NCBI GenBank assembly: GCA_037013495.1
Contig: CM072810.1
Span: 84,180,449-84,244,448, forward strand
DNA length: 64,000 nucleotides
Source: Hippophae tibetana
Lineage: Eukaryota > Streptophyta > Magnoliopsida > Rosales > Elaeagnaceae
Reading direction: 5' to 3'
The position numbers and the translations under genes were made by a program. Under the pieces are notes generated by a model. The model was not told where the DNA came from. It ran no database searches and worked only from the letters and a program-made list of their open reading frames with translations. Below are positions 38,421 to 52,161 of this stretch, one piece after another; the first letter of the stretch is position 1, and every line of letters starts with the position of its first letter.

Positions 38421-40620
38421 AGTTTCCGAACCCGTTCTAAGAGTAAGAAGAAAAAAAATATGATGTGAAATATTATGCTCATCCTCTATAGCAACATTTC
38501 TTGCTACGTACCAAGAAGTTTAAAAATAATGTCCAAAGCCACCTCTAGCGATCACCTTTTTCCAAATGGAAGAGAGGTAATAAAATTCGCATGAATTTGC
38601 CTGCTTTGGGAATTGAGACTTATAAGGGAATGGAAAAAATGATAGAACATGGGGAAAAATAAATAAGTGGAAAAGAAAGCTTAAACATTTTCTCATGTCA
38701 ATTTAAAAAAAGAAAGGTAGGGGAAAAATTAATCCAAATTTTATATCATTATAATTATTATATATTTAAATAGAATTTATTACGTGTTAAAATGCCAAAT
38801 TATCAAACCTTTGAAGATTGGTTCGTTATTTTATATAAGAGATCAATAATTATCATTTTTAACTCATTTATAACATCAATATTATTAACTTATTTATAAG
38901 CTATAATGGTTGCGTTGGAATGCACCGTATTGAAATTAAATTTAGTTATTACTTTCTACCTAAGAATTTAGTTTCCGAACCCGTTCTAAGAGTAAGAAGA
39001 AAAGAAATATGATGTGAAATATTATGCTCATCCTCTATAGCAATGTTTCTTGCTATGTACCAAGAAGTTTAAAAATAATGTCCAAAACCACCTCCAACAA
39101 TCACCTTTTTCCAAAGGGAAGAGAGGTAATAAAATTCGCATGAATTTGTCTGCTTTGGGAATTAAGACTTATAAAGGGATGGAAAAAATGATAGAACATG
39201 AGGAAAAATAAATAAATGGAAAACAAAGCTAAAACATTTTCTCATGTCAATTTAAAAAAAGAAAGGTAGGGGAAAAATTACTCCAAATTTTATAGCATTA
39301 TAATTATTATATATTTAAATAGAATTTATTACATATTAAAATGGCAAATTATCCAACATTTGGAAATTGGTTCATTCTTTTATATAAGAGATCAATAATT
39401 CTCATTTTTAACTCATTTATAACATCAATATTCTTAACTTATTTATAAGTTATTATGGTTGTGTTGGAATGCACCGTATTTAAAATTAAATTTTGTTATC
39501 GCTTTCCAACTAAGAATTTAGTTTCCGAACCCGTTCTAAGAGTAAGAAGAAACGAAATATGATGTGAAATATTATGCTCATCCTCTATAGCAACATTTCT
39601 TGCTACGTACCAAGAAGTTTAAAAATAATGTCCAAAACCACCTCCAGCAATCACCTTTTTCCAAAGGGAAGAGAGGTAATAAAATTCGCATGAATTTGTT
39701 TGCTTTGGGAATTAAGACTTATAAAGGAATGGAAAAAATGATAGAACATGAGGAAAAATAAATAAATGGAAAACAAAGCTTAAACATTTTCTAATGTCAA
39801 TTTAAAAAAAGAAAGGTTGGGGAAAAATTACTCCAAATTTTATATCATTATAATTATTATATATTTAAATAGAATTTATTACGTGTTAAAATGCCAAATT
39901 ATCAAACCTTTGAAGATTGGTTCGTTATTTTATATAAGAGATCAATAATTCTCATTTTTAACTCATTTATAACATCAATATTCTTAACTTATTTATAAAT
40001 TATTATGGTTGTGTTGGAATCCACCGTATTTAAAAGTAAATTTGGTTATCGCTCTCCAACTAAGAATTAAGTATCCGAACCCATTCTAAGAGTAAGAAGA
40101 AAAGAAATATGATGTGAAATATTATGCTCATCCTCTATAGCAACATTTCTTGCTACGTACCAAGAAGTTTAAAAATAATGTCCAAAACCACCTCCAGCAA
40201 TCACTTTTTTCCAAATGGAAGAGAGGTAATAAAATTCGCATGAATTTGCCTGCTTTGGGAATTAAGACTTATAAGGGAATGGAAAAAATGATAGAACATG
40301 AGGAAAAATAAATAAGTGGAAAACAAAGCTTAAACATTTTCTAATGTCAATTTAACTAAAGAATGTAAGGGGGAAAAATTACTCCAAATTTTATATCATT
40401 ATAATTATTATATATTTAAATGGTATTTAGTACGTGTTAAAATACCAAATTATCCAACATTTGGAAATTGGTTCATTATTTTATATAAGAGATCAATAAT
40501 TCTTATTTTTAACTCATTTATAACATCAATATTCTTAACTTATTTATAAGTTATTATGGATGTGTTGGAATGCACCGTATTTGAAATTAAATTTGGTTAT
40601 CGCTTTCCACCAAAGAATTT
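38421..40620 (+). repeat. Four-monomer HOR H-I-J-K, copy 1 (2200 bp)
   Basis: Monomer starts are 38421 (H), 38970 (I), 39520 (J) and 40070 (K). J has AATTTGTTTGC and AAAGGTTGGGG. K has GAATTAAGTATCC, CAATCACTTTTTTCC, TTAACTAAAGAATGTAAGG and AATGGTATTTAG. Confidence 0.9.
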
Positions 40621-42819
40621 AGTTTCCGAACCCGTTCTAAGAGTAAGAAGAAAAAAAATATGATGTGAAATATTATGCTCATCCTCTATAGCAACATTTC
40701 TTGCTACGTACCAAGAAGTTTAAAAATAATGTCCAAAGCCACCTCTAGCGATCACCTTTTTCCAAATGGAAGAGAGGTAATAAAATTCGCATGAATTTGC
40801 CTGCTTTGGGAATTGAGACTTATAAGGGAATGGAAAAAATGATAGAACATGGGGAAAAATAAATAAGTGGAAAAGAAAGCTTAAACATTTTCTCATGTCA
40901 ATTTAAAAAAAGAAAGGTAGGGGAAAAATTAATCCAAATTTTATATCATTATAATTATTATATATTTAAATAGAATTTATTACGTGTTAAAATGCCAAAT
41001 TATCAAACCTTTGAAGATTGGTTCGTTATTTTATATAAGAGATCAATAATTATCATTTTTAACTCATTTATAACATCAATATTATTAACTTATTTATAAG
41101 CTATAATGGTTGCGTTGGAATGCACCGTATTGAAATTAAATTTAGTTATTACTTTCTACCTAAGAATTTAGTTTCCGAACCCGTTCTAAGAGTAAGAAGA
41201 AAAGAAATATGATGTGAAATATTATGCTCATCCTCTATAGCAATGTTTCTTGCTATGTACCAAGAAGTTTAAAAATAATGTCCAAAACCACCTCCAACAA
41301 TCACCTTTTTCCAAAGGGAAGAGAGGTAATAAAATTCGCATGAATTTGTCTGCTTTGGGAATTAAGACTTATAAAGGGATGGAAAAAATGATAGAACATG
41401 AGGAAAAATAAATAAATGGAAAACAAAGCTAAAACATTTTCTCATGTCAATTTAAAAAAAGAAAGGTAGGGGAAAAATTACTCCAAATTTTATAGCATTA
41501 TAATTATTATATATTTAAATAGAATTTATTACATATTAAAATGGCAAATTATCCAACATTTGGAAATTGGTTCATTCTTTTATATAAGAGATCAATAATT
41601 CTCATTTTTAACTCATTTATAACATCAATATTCTTAACTTATTTATAAGTTATTATGGTTGTGTTGGAATGCACCGTATTTAAAATTAAATTTTGTTATC
41701 GCTTTCCAACTAAGAATTTAGTTTCCGAACCCGTTCTAAGAGTAAGAAGAAACGAAATATGATGTGAAATATTATGCTCATCCTCTATAGCAACATTTCT
41801 TGCTACGTACCAAGAAGTTTAAAAATAATGTCCAAAACCACCTCCAGCAATCACCTTTTTCCAAAGGGAAGAGAGGTAATAAAATTCGCATGAATTTGTT
41901 TGCTTTGGGAATTAAGACTTATAAAGGAATGGAAAAAATGATAGAACATGAGGAAAAATAAATAAATGGAAAACAAAGCTTAAACATTTTCTAATGTCAA
42001 TTTAAAAAAAGAAAGGTTGGGGAAAAATTACTCCAAATTTTATATCATTATAATTATTATATATTTAAATAGAATTTATTACGTGTTAAAATGCCAAATT
42101 ATCAAACCTTTGAAGATTGGTTCGTTATTTTATATAAGAGATCAATAATTCTCATTTTTAACTCATTTATAACATCAATATTCTTAACTTATTTATAAAT
42201 TATTATGGTTGTGTTGGAATCCACCGTATTTAAAAGTAAATTTGGTTATCGCTCTCCAACTAAGAATTAAGTATCCGAACCCATTCTAAGAGTAAGAAGA
42301 AAAGAAATATGATGTGAAATATTATGCTCATCCTCTATAGCAACATTTCTTGCTACGTACCAAGAAGTTTAAAAATAATGTCCAAAACCACCTCCAGCAA
42401 TCACTTTTTTCCAAATGGAAGAGAGGTAATAAAATTCGCATGAATTTGCCTGCTTTGGGAATTAAGACTTATAAGGGAATGGAAAAAATGATAGAACATG
42501 AGGAAAAATAAATAAGTGGAAAACAAAGCTTAAACATTTTCTAATGTCAATTTAACTAAAGAATGTAAGGGGGAAAAATTACTCCAAATTTTATATCATT
42601 ATAATTATTATATATTTAAATGGTATTTAGTACGTGTTAAAATGCCAAATTATCAAACCTTTGAAATTTTGATAATTATTTTATATAAGAGATCAATAAT
42701 TCTTATTTTTAATTCATTTATGAAATCAATATTCTTAACTTATTTATAAGTTATAATGGTTGCGTTGGAATGCACCGTATTGAAATTAAATTTAGTTATT
42801 ACTTTCTACCTAAGAATTT
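40621..42819 (+). repeat. Four-monomer HOR H-I-J-K, copy 2 (2199 bp)
   Basis: Monomer starts are 40621 (H), 41170 (I), 41720 (J) and 42270 (K). It is nearly identical to 38421-40620 until the end of K. There copy 1 returns to an H-type boundary (CCAACATTTGG, ATGGATGTG), while copy 2 continues with TTGAAATTTTGATAATT and leads into L. Confidence 0.9.
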
Positions 42820-45568
42820 AGTTTCCGAACCCATTCTAAGAGTAAGAAGAAACGAAATATGATGTGAAATATTATGCTCATCCTCTATAGCAACATTTCT
42901 TGCTACGTACCAAGAAGTTTAAAAATAATGTCCAAAACCACCTCCAGCAATCACCTTTTTCCAAAGGGAAGAGAGGTAATAAAATTCGCATGAATTTGTC
43001 TGCTTTGGCAATTAAGACTTATAAAGGAATGGAAAAAATGATAGAACATGAGGAAAAATAAATAAATGGAAAAAAAAGCTTAAACATTTTCTCAGGTCAA
43101 TTTAAAAAAAGAAAGGTAGGGGAAAAATTACTCCAAATTTTATATCATTATAATTATTATATATTTAAATAGAATTTATTACGTGTTAAAATGCCAAATT
43201 ATCAAACCTTTGAAGATTGGTTCGTTATTTTATATAAGAGATCAATAATTATCATTTTTAACTCATTTATAACATCAATATTATTAACTTATTTATAAGC
43301 TATAATGGTTGCGTTGGAATGCACCGTATTGAAATTAAATTTAGTTATTACTTTCTACCTAAGAATTTAGTTTCCGAACCCGTTCTAAGAGTAAGAAGAA
43401 AAGAAATATGATGTGAAATATTATGCTCATCCTCTATAGCAATGTTTCTTGCTATGTACCAAGAAGTTTAAAAATAATGTCCAAAACCACCTCCAACAAT
43501 CACCTTTTTCCAAAGGGAAGAGAGGTAATAAAATTCGCATGAATTTGTCTGCTTTGGGAATTAAGACTTATAAAGGGATGGAAAAAATGATAGAACATGA
43601 GGAAAAATAAATAAATGGAAAACAAAGCTAAAACATTTTCTCATGTCAATTTAAAAAAAGAAAGGTAGGGGAAAAATTACTCCAAATTTTATAGCATTAT
43701 AATTATTATATATTTAAATAGAATTTATTACATATTAAAATGGCAAATTATCCAACATTTGGAAATTGGTTCATTCTTTTATATAAGAGATCAATAATTC
43801 TCATTTTTAACTCATTTATAACATCAATATTCTTAACTTATTTATAAGTTATTATGGTTGTGTTGGAATGCACCGTATTTAAAATTAAATTTTGTTATCG
43901 CTTTCCAACTAAGAATTTAGTTTCCGAACCCGTTCTAAGAGTAAGAAGAAACGAAATATGATGTGAAATATTATGCTCATCCTCTATAGCAACATTTCTT
44001 GCTACGTACCAAGAAGTTTAAAAATAATGTCCAAAACCACCTCCAGCAATCACCTTTTTCCAAAGGGAAGAGAGGTAATAAAATTCGCATGAATTTGTTT
44101 GCTTTGGGAATTAAGACTTATAAAGGAATGGAAAAAATGATAGAACATGAGGAAAAATAAATAAATGGAAAACAAAGCTTAAACATTTTCTAATGTCAAT
44201 TTAAAAAAAGAAAGGTTGGGGAAAAATTACTCCAAATTTTATATCATTATAATTATTATATATTTAAATAGAATTTATTACGTGTTAAAATGCCAAATTA
44301 TCAAACCTTTGAAGATTGGTTCGTTATTTTATATAAGAGATCAATAATTCTCATTTTTAACTCATTTATAACATCAATATTCTTAACTTATTTATAAATT
44401 ATTATGGTTGTGTTGGAATCCACCGTATTTAAAAGTAAATTTGGTTATCGCTCTCCAACTAAGAATTAAGTATCCGAACCCATTCTAAGAGTAAGAAGAA
44501 AAGAAATATGATGTGAAATATTATGCTCATCCTCTATAGCAACATTTCTTGCTACGTACCAAGAAGTTTAAAAATAATGTCCAAAACCACCTCCAGCAAT
44601 CACTTTTTTCCAAATGGAAGAGAGGTAATAAAATTCGCATGAATTTGCCTGCTTTGGGAATTAAGACTTATAAGGGAATGGAAAAAATGATAGAACATGA
44701 GGAAAAATAAATAAGTGGAAAACAAAGCTTAAACATTTTCTAATGTCAATTTAACTAAAGAATGTAAGGGGGAAAAATTACTCCAAATTTTATATCATTA
44801 TAATTATTATATATTTAAATGGTATTTAGTACGTGTTAAAATGCCAAATTATCAAACCTTTGAAATTTTGATAATTATTTTATATAAGAGATCAATAATT
44901 CTTATTTTTAATTCATTTATGAAATCAATATTCTTAACTTATTTATAAGTTATAATGGTTGCGTTGGAATGCACCGTATTGAAATTAAATTTAGTTATTA
45001 CTTTCTACCTAAGAATTTAGTTTCCGAACCCATTCTAAGAGTAAGAAGAAACGAAATATGATGTGAAATATTATGCTCATCCTCTATAGCAACATTTCTT
45101 GCTACGTACCAAGAAGTTTAAAAATAATGTCCAAAACCACCTCCAGCAATCACCTTTTTCCAAAGGGAAGAGAGGTAATAAAATTCGCATGAATTTGTCT
45201 GCTTTGGCAATTAAGACTTATAAAGGAATGGAAAAAATGATAGAACATGAGGAAAAATAAATAAATGGAAAAAAAAGCTTAAACATTTTCTCATGTCAAT
45301 TTAAAAAAAGAAAGGTAGGGGAAAAATTACTCCAAATTTTATATCATTATAATTATTATATATTTAAATAGAATTTATTACGTGTTAAAATGCCAAATTA
45401 TCAAACCTTTGAAGATTGGTTCGTTATTTTATATAAGAGATGAATAATTCTCATTTTTAACTCATTTATAACATCAATATTCTTAACTTATTTATAAATT
45501 ATTATGGTTGTGTTGGAATCCACCGTATTTAAAAGTAAATTTGGTTATCGCTTTCCAACTAAGAATTT
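42820..45568 (+). repeat. L monomer followed by four-monomer HOR copy I-J-K-L
   Basis: Monomer starts are 42820 (L), 43369 (I), 43919 (J), 44469 (K) and 45019 (L). The segment 43369-45568 repeats 41170-43368 with a period of 2199 bp. L has CCCATTCTAAG, GCTTTGGCAATTAAG and GGAAAAAAAAGC. One visible difference is CTCAGGTCAA near 43091 against CTCATGTCAA near 45290. The frame of the duplication is shifted one monomer to the right of the H-I-J-K copies. Confidence 0.9.
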
Positions 45569-48316
45569 AGTATGCGAACCCATTCTAAGAGTAAGAAGAA
45601 GAGAAATATGATGTGAAATATTATGCTCATCCTCTATAGCAACATTTCTTGCTACGTACCAAGAAGTTTAAAAATAATGTCCAAAACCACCTCCCGCAAT
45701 CACCTTTTTCCAAATGGAAGAGAGGTAATAAAATTCGCATCAATTTGCTTGCTTTGGGAATTAAGACTTATAAGGGAATGGAAAAAATGATAGAACATGA
45801 GGAAAAATAAATAAGTAGAAAATAAAGCTTAAACATTTTCTAATGGCAATTTAACTAAAGAATGTAAGAGGGAAAAATTACTGCAAATTTTATATCATTA
45901 TAATTATTATATATTTAAATGGTATTTAGTACGTGTTAAAAAGCCAAATTCTCAAACCTTTGAAATTTTCATAATTATTTTATATAAGAGATCAATAATT
46001 CTTATTTTTAATTCATTTATGAAATCAATATTCTTAACTTATTTATAAGTTATAATGGTTGCGTTGGAATGCACCGTATTGAAATTAAATTTAGTTATTA
46101 GTTTCTACCTAAGAATTTAGTTCCGAACCTGTTCTAAGAGTAAGAAGAAAAGAAATATGATGTGAAATATTATGCTCATCCTCTATAGCAATGATTCTTG
46201 CTACGTACCAAGAAGTTTAAAAATAATGTCCATAACCACCTCCAGCAATCACCTTTTTCCAAAAGGAAGAGAGGTAATAAAATTCGCATGAATTTGTCTA
46301 CTTTGGGAATTAAGACTTATAAAAGACTGGAAAAAATGAGAGAACATGAGGAAAAATAAATAAATGGAAAACAAAGCTTAAACATTTTCTCATGTCAATT
46401 TAAAAAAAGAAAGGTAGGGGAAAAATTACTCCAAATTTTATATCATTATAATTATTATATATTTAAATAGAATTTATTACGTGTTAAAATGCCAAATTAT
46501 CAAACATTTGGAAATTGGTTCTTATTTTATATAAGAGATCAATAATTCTCATTTTTAACTCATTTATAACATCAATATTCTTAACTTATTTATAAGTTAT
46601 TATGGATGTGTTGGAATGCACCGTATTAGAAATTAAATTTGGTTATCGCTTTACACCAAAGAATTTAGTTTCCGAACCCGTTCTAAGAGTAAGAAGAAAA
46701 AAATATGATATGAAATATTATGCTCATCCTCTATGGAAACATTTCTTGCTATGTACCAAGAAGTTTACAAATAATGTCCAAAACCAACTCTAGCAATTAT
46801 CTTTTTCCATTGGGAAGAGAGGTAATAAAATTCGCATGAATTTGCCTACTTTGGGAATTAAGACTTATAAAGTAATAGAAAAAATGATAGAACATGAGGA
46901 AAAATAAGAAAGTGGAAAACAAAGCTTAAATATTTTCTCATGTCAATTTAACAAAAGAAAGTAATGGGGAAAATATACTCCAAATTTTATATCATTATAA
47001 TTATTATATATTTAAATGGAATTTATTACGTCATAAAATACCAAATTATCAAACTTTTGAAGATTGGTTCGTTATTTTATATAAGAGATCAATAATTCTC
47101 ATTTTTAACTCATTTATAACATCAATATTCTTAACTTATTTATAAGTTATTATGGTTGTGTTGGAATGCACCGTATTTAAAATTAAATTTTGTTATCGCT
47201 TTCTAACTAAGAATTTAGTTTCCGAACCCGTTCTAAGAGTAAGAAGAAACGAAATATGATGTGAAATATTATGCTCATCCTCTATAGCAACATTTCTTGC
47301 TACGTACCAAGAAGTTTAAAAATAATGTCCAAAACCACCTCCAGCAATCACTTTTTTCCAAATGGAAGAGAGGTAATAAAATTCGCATGAATTTGCCTGC
47401 TTTGGGAATTAAGACTTATAAGGGAATGGAAAAAATGATAGAACATGAGGAAAAATAAATAAGTGGAAAACAAAGCTTAAACATTTTCTAATGTCAATTT
47501 AACTAAAGAATGTAAGGGGGAAAAATTACTCCAAATTTTATATCATTATAATTATTATATATTTAAATGGTATTTAGTACGTGTTAAAATGCCAAATTAT
47601 CAAACCTTTGAAATTTTGATAATTATTTTATATAAGAGATCAATAATTCTTATTTTTAATTCATTTATGAAATCAATATTCTTAACTTATTTATAAGTTA
47701 TAATGGTTGCGTTGGAATGCACCGTATTGAAATTAAATTTAGTTATTACTTTCTACCTAAGAATTTAGTTTCCGAACCCATTCTAAGAGTAAGAAGAAAC
47801 GAAATATGATGTGAAATATTATGCTCATCCTCTATAGCAACATTTCTTGCTACGTACCAAGAAGTTTAAAAATAATGTCCAAAACCACCTCCAGCAATCA
47901 CCTTTTTCCAAAGGGAAGAGAGGTAATAAAATTCGCATGAATTTGTCTGCTTTGGCAATTAAGACTTATAAAGGAATGGAAAAAATGATAGAACATGAGG
48001 AAAAATAAATAAATGGAAAAAAAAGCTTAAACATTTTCTCATGTCAATTTAAAAAAAGAAAGGTAGGGGAAAAATTACTCCAAATTTTATATCATTATAA
48101 TTATTATATATTTAAATAGAATTTATTACGTGTTAAAATGCCAAATTATCAAACCTTTGAAGATTGGTTCGTTATTTTATATAAGAGATGAATAATTCTC
48201 ATTTTTAACTCATTTATAACATCAATATTCTTAACTTATTTATAAATTATTATGGTTGTGTTGGAATCCACCGTATTTAAAAGTAAATTTGGTTATCGCT
48301 TTCCAACTAAGAATTT
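45569..48316 (+). repeat. Five-monomer HOR M-N-A''-K'-L (2748 bp)
   Basis: Monomer starts are 45569 (M), 46119 (N), 46667 (A''), 47217 (K') and 47767 (L). M has AGTATGCGAACCC, CCTCCCGCAATC and ATTACTGC. N has the shortened anchor AGTTCCGAACCTG plus GCAATGATTCTTG. A'' again holds the 63-codon frame. The period L45019 to L47767 is 2748 bp, as is A''46667 to A''49415. Confidence 0.9.
46602..46907 (+). pseudogene. Relic reading frame, A''-type copy 1
   Basis: This is a 306-nt frame with TAG at codon 64 and TAA at 46905-46907. Compared with the copy at 2685, the open part has three amino-acid changes (Phe to Leu at 9, Pro to Thr at 18, His to Gln at 62). All of the differences in the open part change the residue, so I see no sign of purifying selection. 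Confidence 0.3.
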
Positions 48317-50514
48317 AGTATGCGAACCCATTCTAAGAGTAAGAAGAAGAGAAATATGATGTGAAATATTATGCTCATCCTCTATAGCAACATTTCTTGC
48401 TACGTACCAAGAAGTTTAAAAATAATGTCCAAAACCACCTCCCGCAATCACCTTTTTCCAAATGGAAGAGAGGTAATAAAATTCGCATCAATTTGCTTGC
48501 TTTGGGAATTAAGACTTATAAGGGAATGGAAAAAATGATAGAACATGAGGAAAAATAAATAAGTAGAAAACAAAGCTTAAACATTTTCTAATGGCAATTT
48601 AACTAAAGAATGTAAGAGGGAAAAATTACTGCAAATTTTATATCATTATAATTATTATATATTTAAATGGTATTTAGTACGTGTTAAAAAGCCAAATTCT
48701 CAAACCTTTGAAATTTTCATAATTATTTTATATAAGAGATCAATAATTCTTATTTTTAATTCATTTATGAAATCAATATTCTTAACTTATTTATAAGTTA
48801 TAATGGTTGCGTTGGAATGCACCGTATTGAAATTAAATTTAGTTATTACTTTCTACCTAAGAATTTAGTTCCGAACCTGTTCTAAGAGTAAGAAGAAAAG
48901 AAATATGATGTGAAATATTATGCTCATCCTCTATAGCAATGATTCTTGCTACGTACCAAGAAGTTTAAAAATAATGTCCATAACCACCTCCAGCAATCAC
49001 CTTTTTCCAAAAGGAAGAGAGGTAATAAAATTCGCATGAATTTGTCTACTTTGGGAATTAAGACTTATAAAAGACTGGAAAAAATGAGAGAACATGAGGA
49101 AAAATAAATAAATGGAAAACAAAGCTTAAACATTTTCTCATGTCAATTTAAAAAAAGAAAGGTAGGGGAAAAATTACTCCAAATTTTATATCATTATAAT
49201 TATTATATATTTAAATAGAATTTATTACGTGTTAAAATGCCAAATTATCAAACATTTGGAAATTGGTTCTTATTTTATATAAGAGATCAATAATTCTCAT
49301 TTTTAACTCATTTATAACATCAATATTCTTAACTTATTTATAAGTTATTATGGATGTGTTGGAATGCACCGTATTAGAAATTAAATTTGGTTATCGCTTT
49401 ACACCAAAGAATTTAGTTTCCGAACCCGTTCTAAGAGTAAGAAGAAAAAAATATGATATGAAATATTATGCTCATCCTCTATGGAAACATTTCTTGCTAT
49501 GTACCAAGAAGTTTACAAATAATGTCCAAAACCAACTCTAGCAATTATCTTTTTCCATTGGGAAGAGAGGTAATAAAATTCGCATGAATTTGCCTACTTT
49601 GGGAATTAAGACTTATAAAGTAATAGAAAAAATGATAGAACATGAGGAAAAATAAGAAAGTGGAAAACAAAGCTTAAATATTTTCTCATGTCAATTTAAC
49701 AAAAGAAAGTAATGGGGAAAATATACTCCAAATTTTATATCATTATAATTATTATATATTTAAATGGAATTTATTACGTCATAAAATACCAAATTATCAA
49801 ACTTTTGAAGATTGGTTCGTTATTTTATATAAGAGATCAATAATTCTCATTTTTAACTCATTTATAACATCAATATTCTTAACTTATTTATAAGTTATTA
49901 TGGTTGTGTTGGAATGCACCGTATTTAAAATTAAATTTTGTTATCGCTTTCTAACTAAGAATTTAGTTTCCGAACCCGTTCTAAGAGTAAGAAGAAACGA
50001 AATATGATGTGAAATATTATGCTCATCCTCTATAGCAACATTTCTTGCTACGTACCAAGAAGTTTAAAAATAATGTCCAAAACCACCTCCAGCGATCACC
50101 TTTTTCCAAATGGAAGAGAGGTAATAAAATTCTCATCAATTTGCTTGCTTTGGGAATTAAGACTTATAAAGGGATGTAAAAAATGATAGAACATGAGGAA
50201 AAATAAATAAGTGGAAAACAAAGCTTAAACATTTTCTCATGTCAATTTAAAAAAAGAAAGGTAGGGGAAAAATTACTCCAAATTTTATATCATTATAATT
50301 ATTATATATTTAAATAGAATTTATTACGTGTTAAAATGCCAAATTATCAAACCTTTGAAGATTGGTTCGTTATTTTATATAAGAGATGAATAATTCTCAT
50401 TTTTAACTCATTTATAACATCAATATTCTTAACTTATTTATAAATTATTATGGTTGTGTTGGAATCCACCGTATTTAAAAGTAAATTTGGTTATCGCTTT
50501 CCAACTAAGAATTT
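48317..50514 (+). repeat. Four-monomer HOR M-N-A''-O (2198 bp)
   Basis: Monomer starts are 48317 (M), 48867 (N), 49415 (A'') and 49965 (O). O replaces K'-L: it starts like K' (TTTCTAACTAAG) but has GCGATCACC, TCTCATCAATTTGC and GGGATGTAAAA. The loss of one monomer turns the 5-mer into a 4-mer. Confidence 0.88.
49350..49655 (+). pseudogene. Relic reading frame, A''-type copy 2
   Basis: This frame lies 2748 bp from the copy at 46602. Its first 63 codons encode an identical product, with the same TAG at codon 64. It is a passenger of the M-N-A'' HOR. Confidence 0.3.
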
Positions 50515-52161
50515 AGTATGCGAACCCATTCTAAGAGTAAGAAGAAGAGAAATATGATGTGAAATATTATGCTCATCCTCTATAGCAACATTTCTTGCTA
50601 CGTACCAAGAAGTTTAAAAATAATGTCCAAAACCACCTCCCGCAATCACCTTTTTCCAAATGGAAGAGAGGTAATAAAATTCGCATCAATTTGCTTGCTT
50701 TGGGAATTAAGACTTATAAGGGAATGGAAAAAATGATAGAACATGAGGAAAAATAAATAAGTAGAAAACAAAGCTTAAACATTTTCTAATGGCAATTTAA
50801 CTAAAGAATGTAAGAGGGAAAAATTACTGCAAATTTTATATCATTATAATTATTATATATTTAAATGGTATTTAGTACGTGTTAAAAAGCCAAATTCTCA
50901 AACCTTTGAAATTTTCATAATTATTTTATATAAGAGATCAATAATTCTTATTTTTAATTCATTTATGAAATCAATATTCTTAACTTATTTATAAGTTATA
51001 ATGGTTGCGTTGGAATGCACCGTATTGAAATTAAATTTAGTTATTACTTTCTACCTAAGAATTTAGTTCCGAACCTGTTCTAAGAGTAAGAAGAAAAGAA
51101 ATATGATGTGAAATATTATGCTCATCCTCTATAGCAATGATTTTTGCTACGTACCAAGAAGTTTAAAAATAATGTCCATAACCACCTCCAGCAATCACCT
51201 TTTTCCAAAAGGAAGAGAGGTAATAAAATTCGCATGAATTTGTCTACTTTGGGAATTAAGACTTATAAAAGACTGGAAAAAATGAGAGAACATGAGGAAA
51301 AATAAATAAATGGAAAACAAAGCTTAAACATTTTCTCATGTCAATTTAAAAAAGAAAGGTAGGGGAAAAATTACTCCAAATTTTATATCATTATAATTAT
51401 TATATATTTAAATAGAATTTATTACGTGTTAAAATGCCAAATTATCAAACATTTGGAAATTGGTTCTTATTTTATATAAGAGATCAATAATTCTCATTTT
51501 TAACTCATTTATAACATCAATATTCTTAACTTATTTATAAGTTATTATGGATGTGTTGGAATGCACCGTATTAGAAATTAAATTTGGTTATCGCTTTACA
51601 CCAAAGAATTTAGTTTCCGAACCCGTTCTAAGAGTAAGAAGAAAAAAATATGATATGAAATATTATGCTCATCCTCTATGGAAACATTTCTTGCTATGTA
51701 CCAAGAAGTTTACAAATAATGTCCAAAACCAACTCTAGCAATTATCTTTTTCCATTGGGAAGAGAGGTAATAAAATTCGCATGAATTTGCCTACTTTGGG
51801 AATTAAGACTTATAAAGTAATAGAAAAAATGATAGAACATGAGGAAAAATAAGAAAGTGGAAAACAAAGCTTAAATATTTTCTCATGTCAATTTAACAAA
51901 AGAAAGTAATGGGGAAAATATACTCCAAATTTTATATCATTATAATTATTATATATTTAAATGGAATTTATTACGTCATAAAATACCAAATTATCAAACT
52001 TTTGAAGATTGGTTCGTTATTTTATATAAGAGATCAATAATTCTCATTTTTAACTCATTTATAACATCAATATTCTTAACTTATTTATAAGTTATTATGG
52101 TTGTGTTGGAATGCACCGTATTTAAAATTAAATTTTGTTATCGCTTTCTAACTAAGAATTT
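50515..52161 (+). repeat. Partial HOR M-N-A'' (1647 bp)
   Basis: Monomer starts are 50515 (M), 51065 (N, 547 bp) and 51612 (A''). This is the last copy of the M-N-A'' series. N here has lost one A in the A-run before GAAAGGTAGGGG, which makes it a base shorter than its sisters, and it has GATTTTTGC for GATTCTTGC. The series ends where the dimeric unit at 52162 begins. Confidence 0.88.
51547..51852 (+). pseudogene. Relic reading frame, A''-type copy 3
   Basis: This frame lies 2197 bp from the copy at 49350, with an identical 63-codon open part and the same internal stop. It is the last A-type monomer before the family boundary. Confidence 0.3.
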
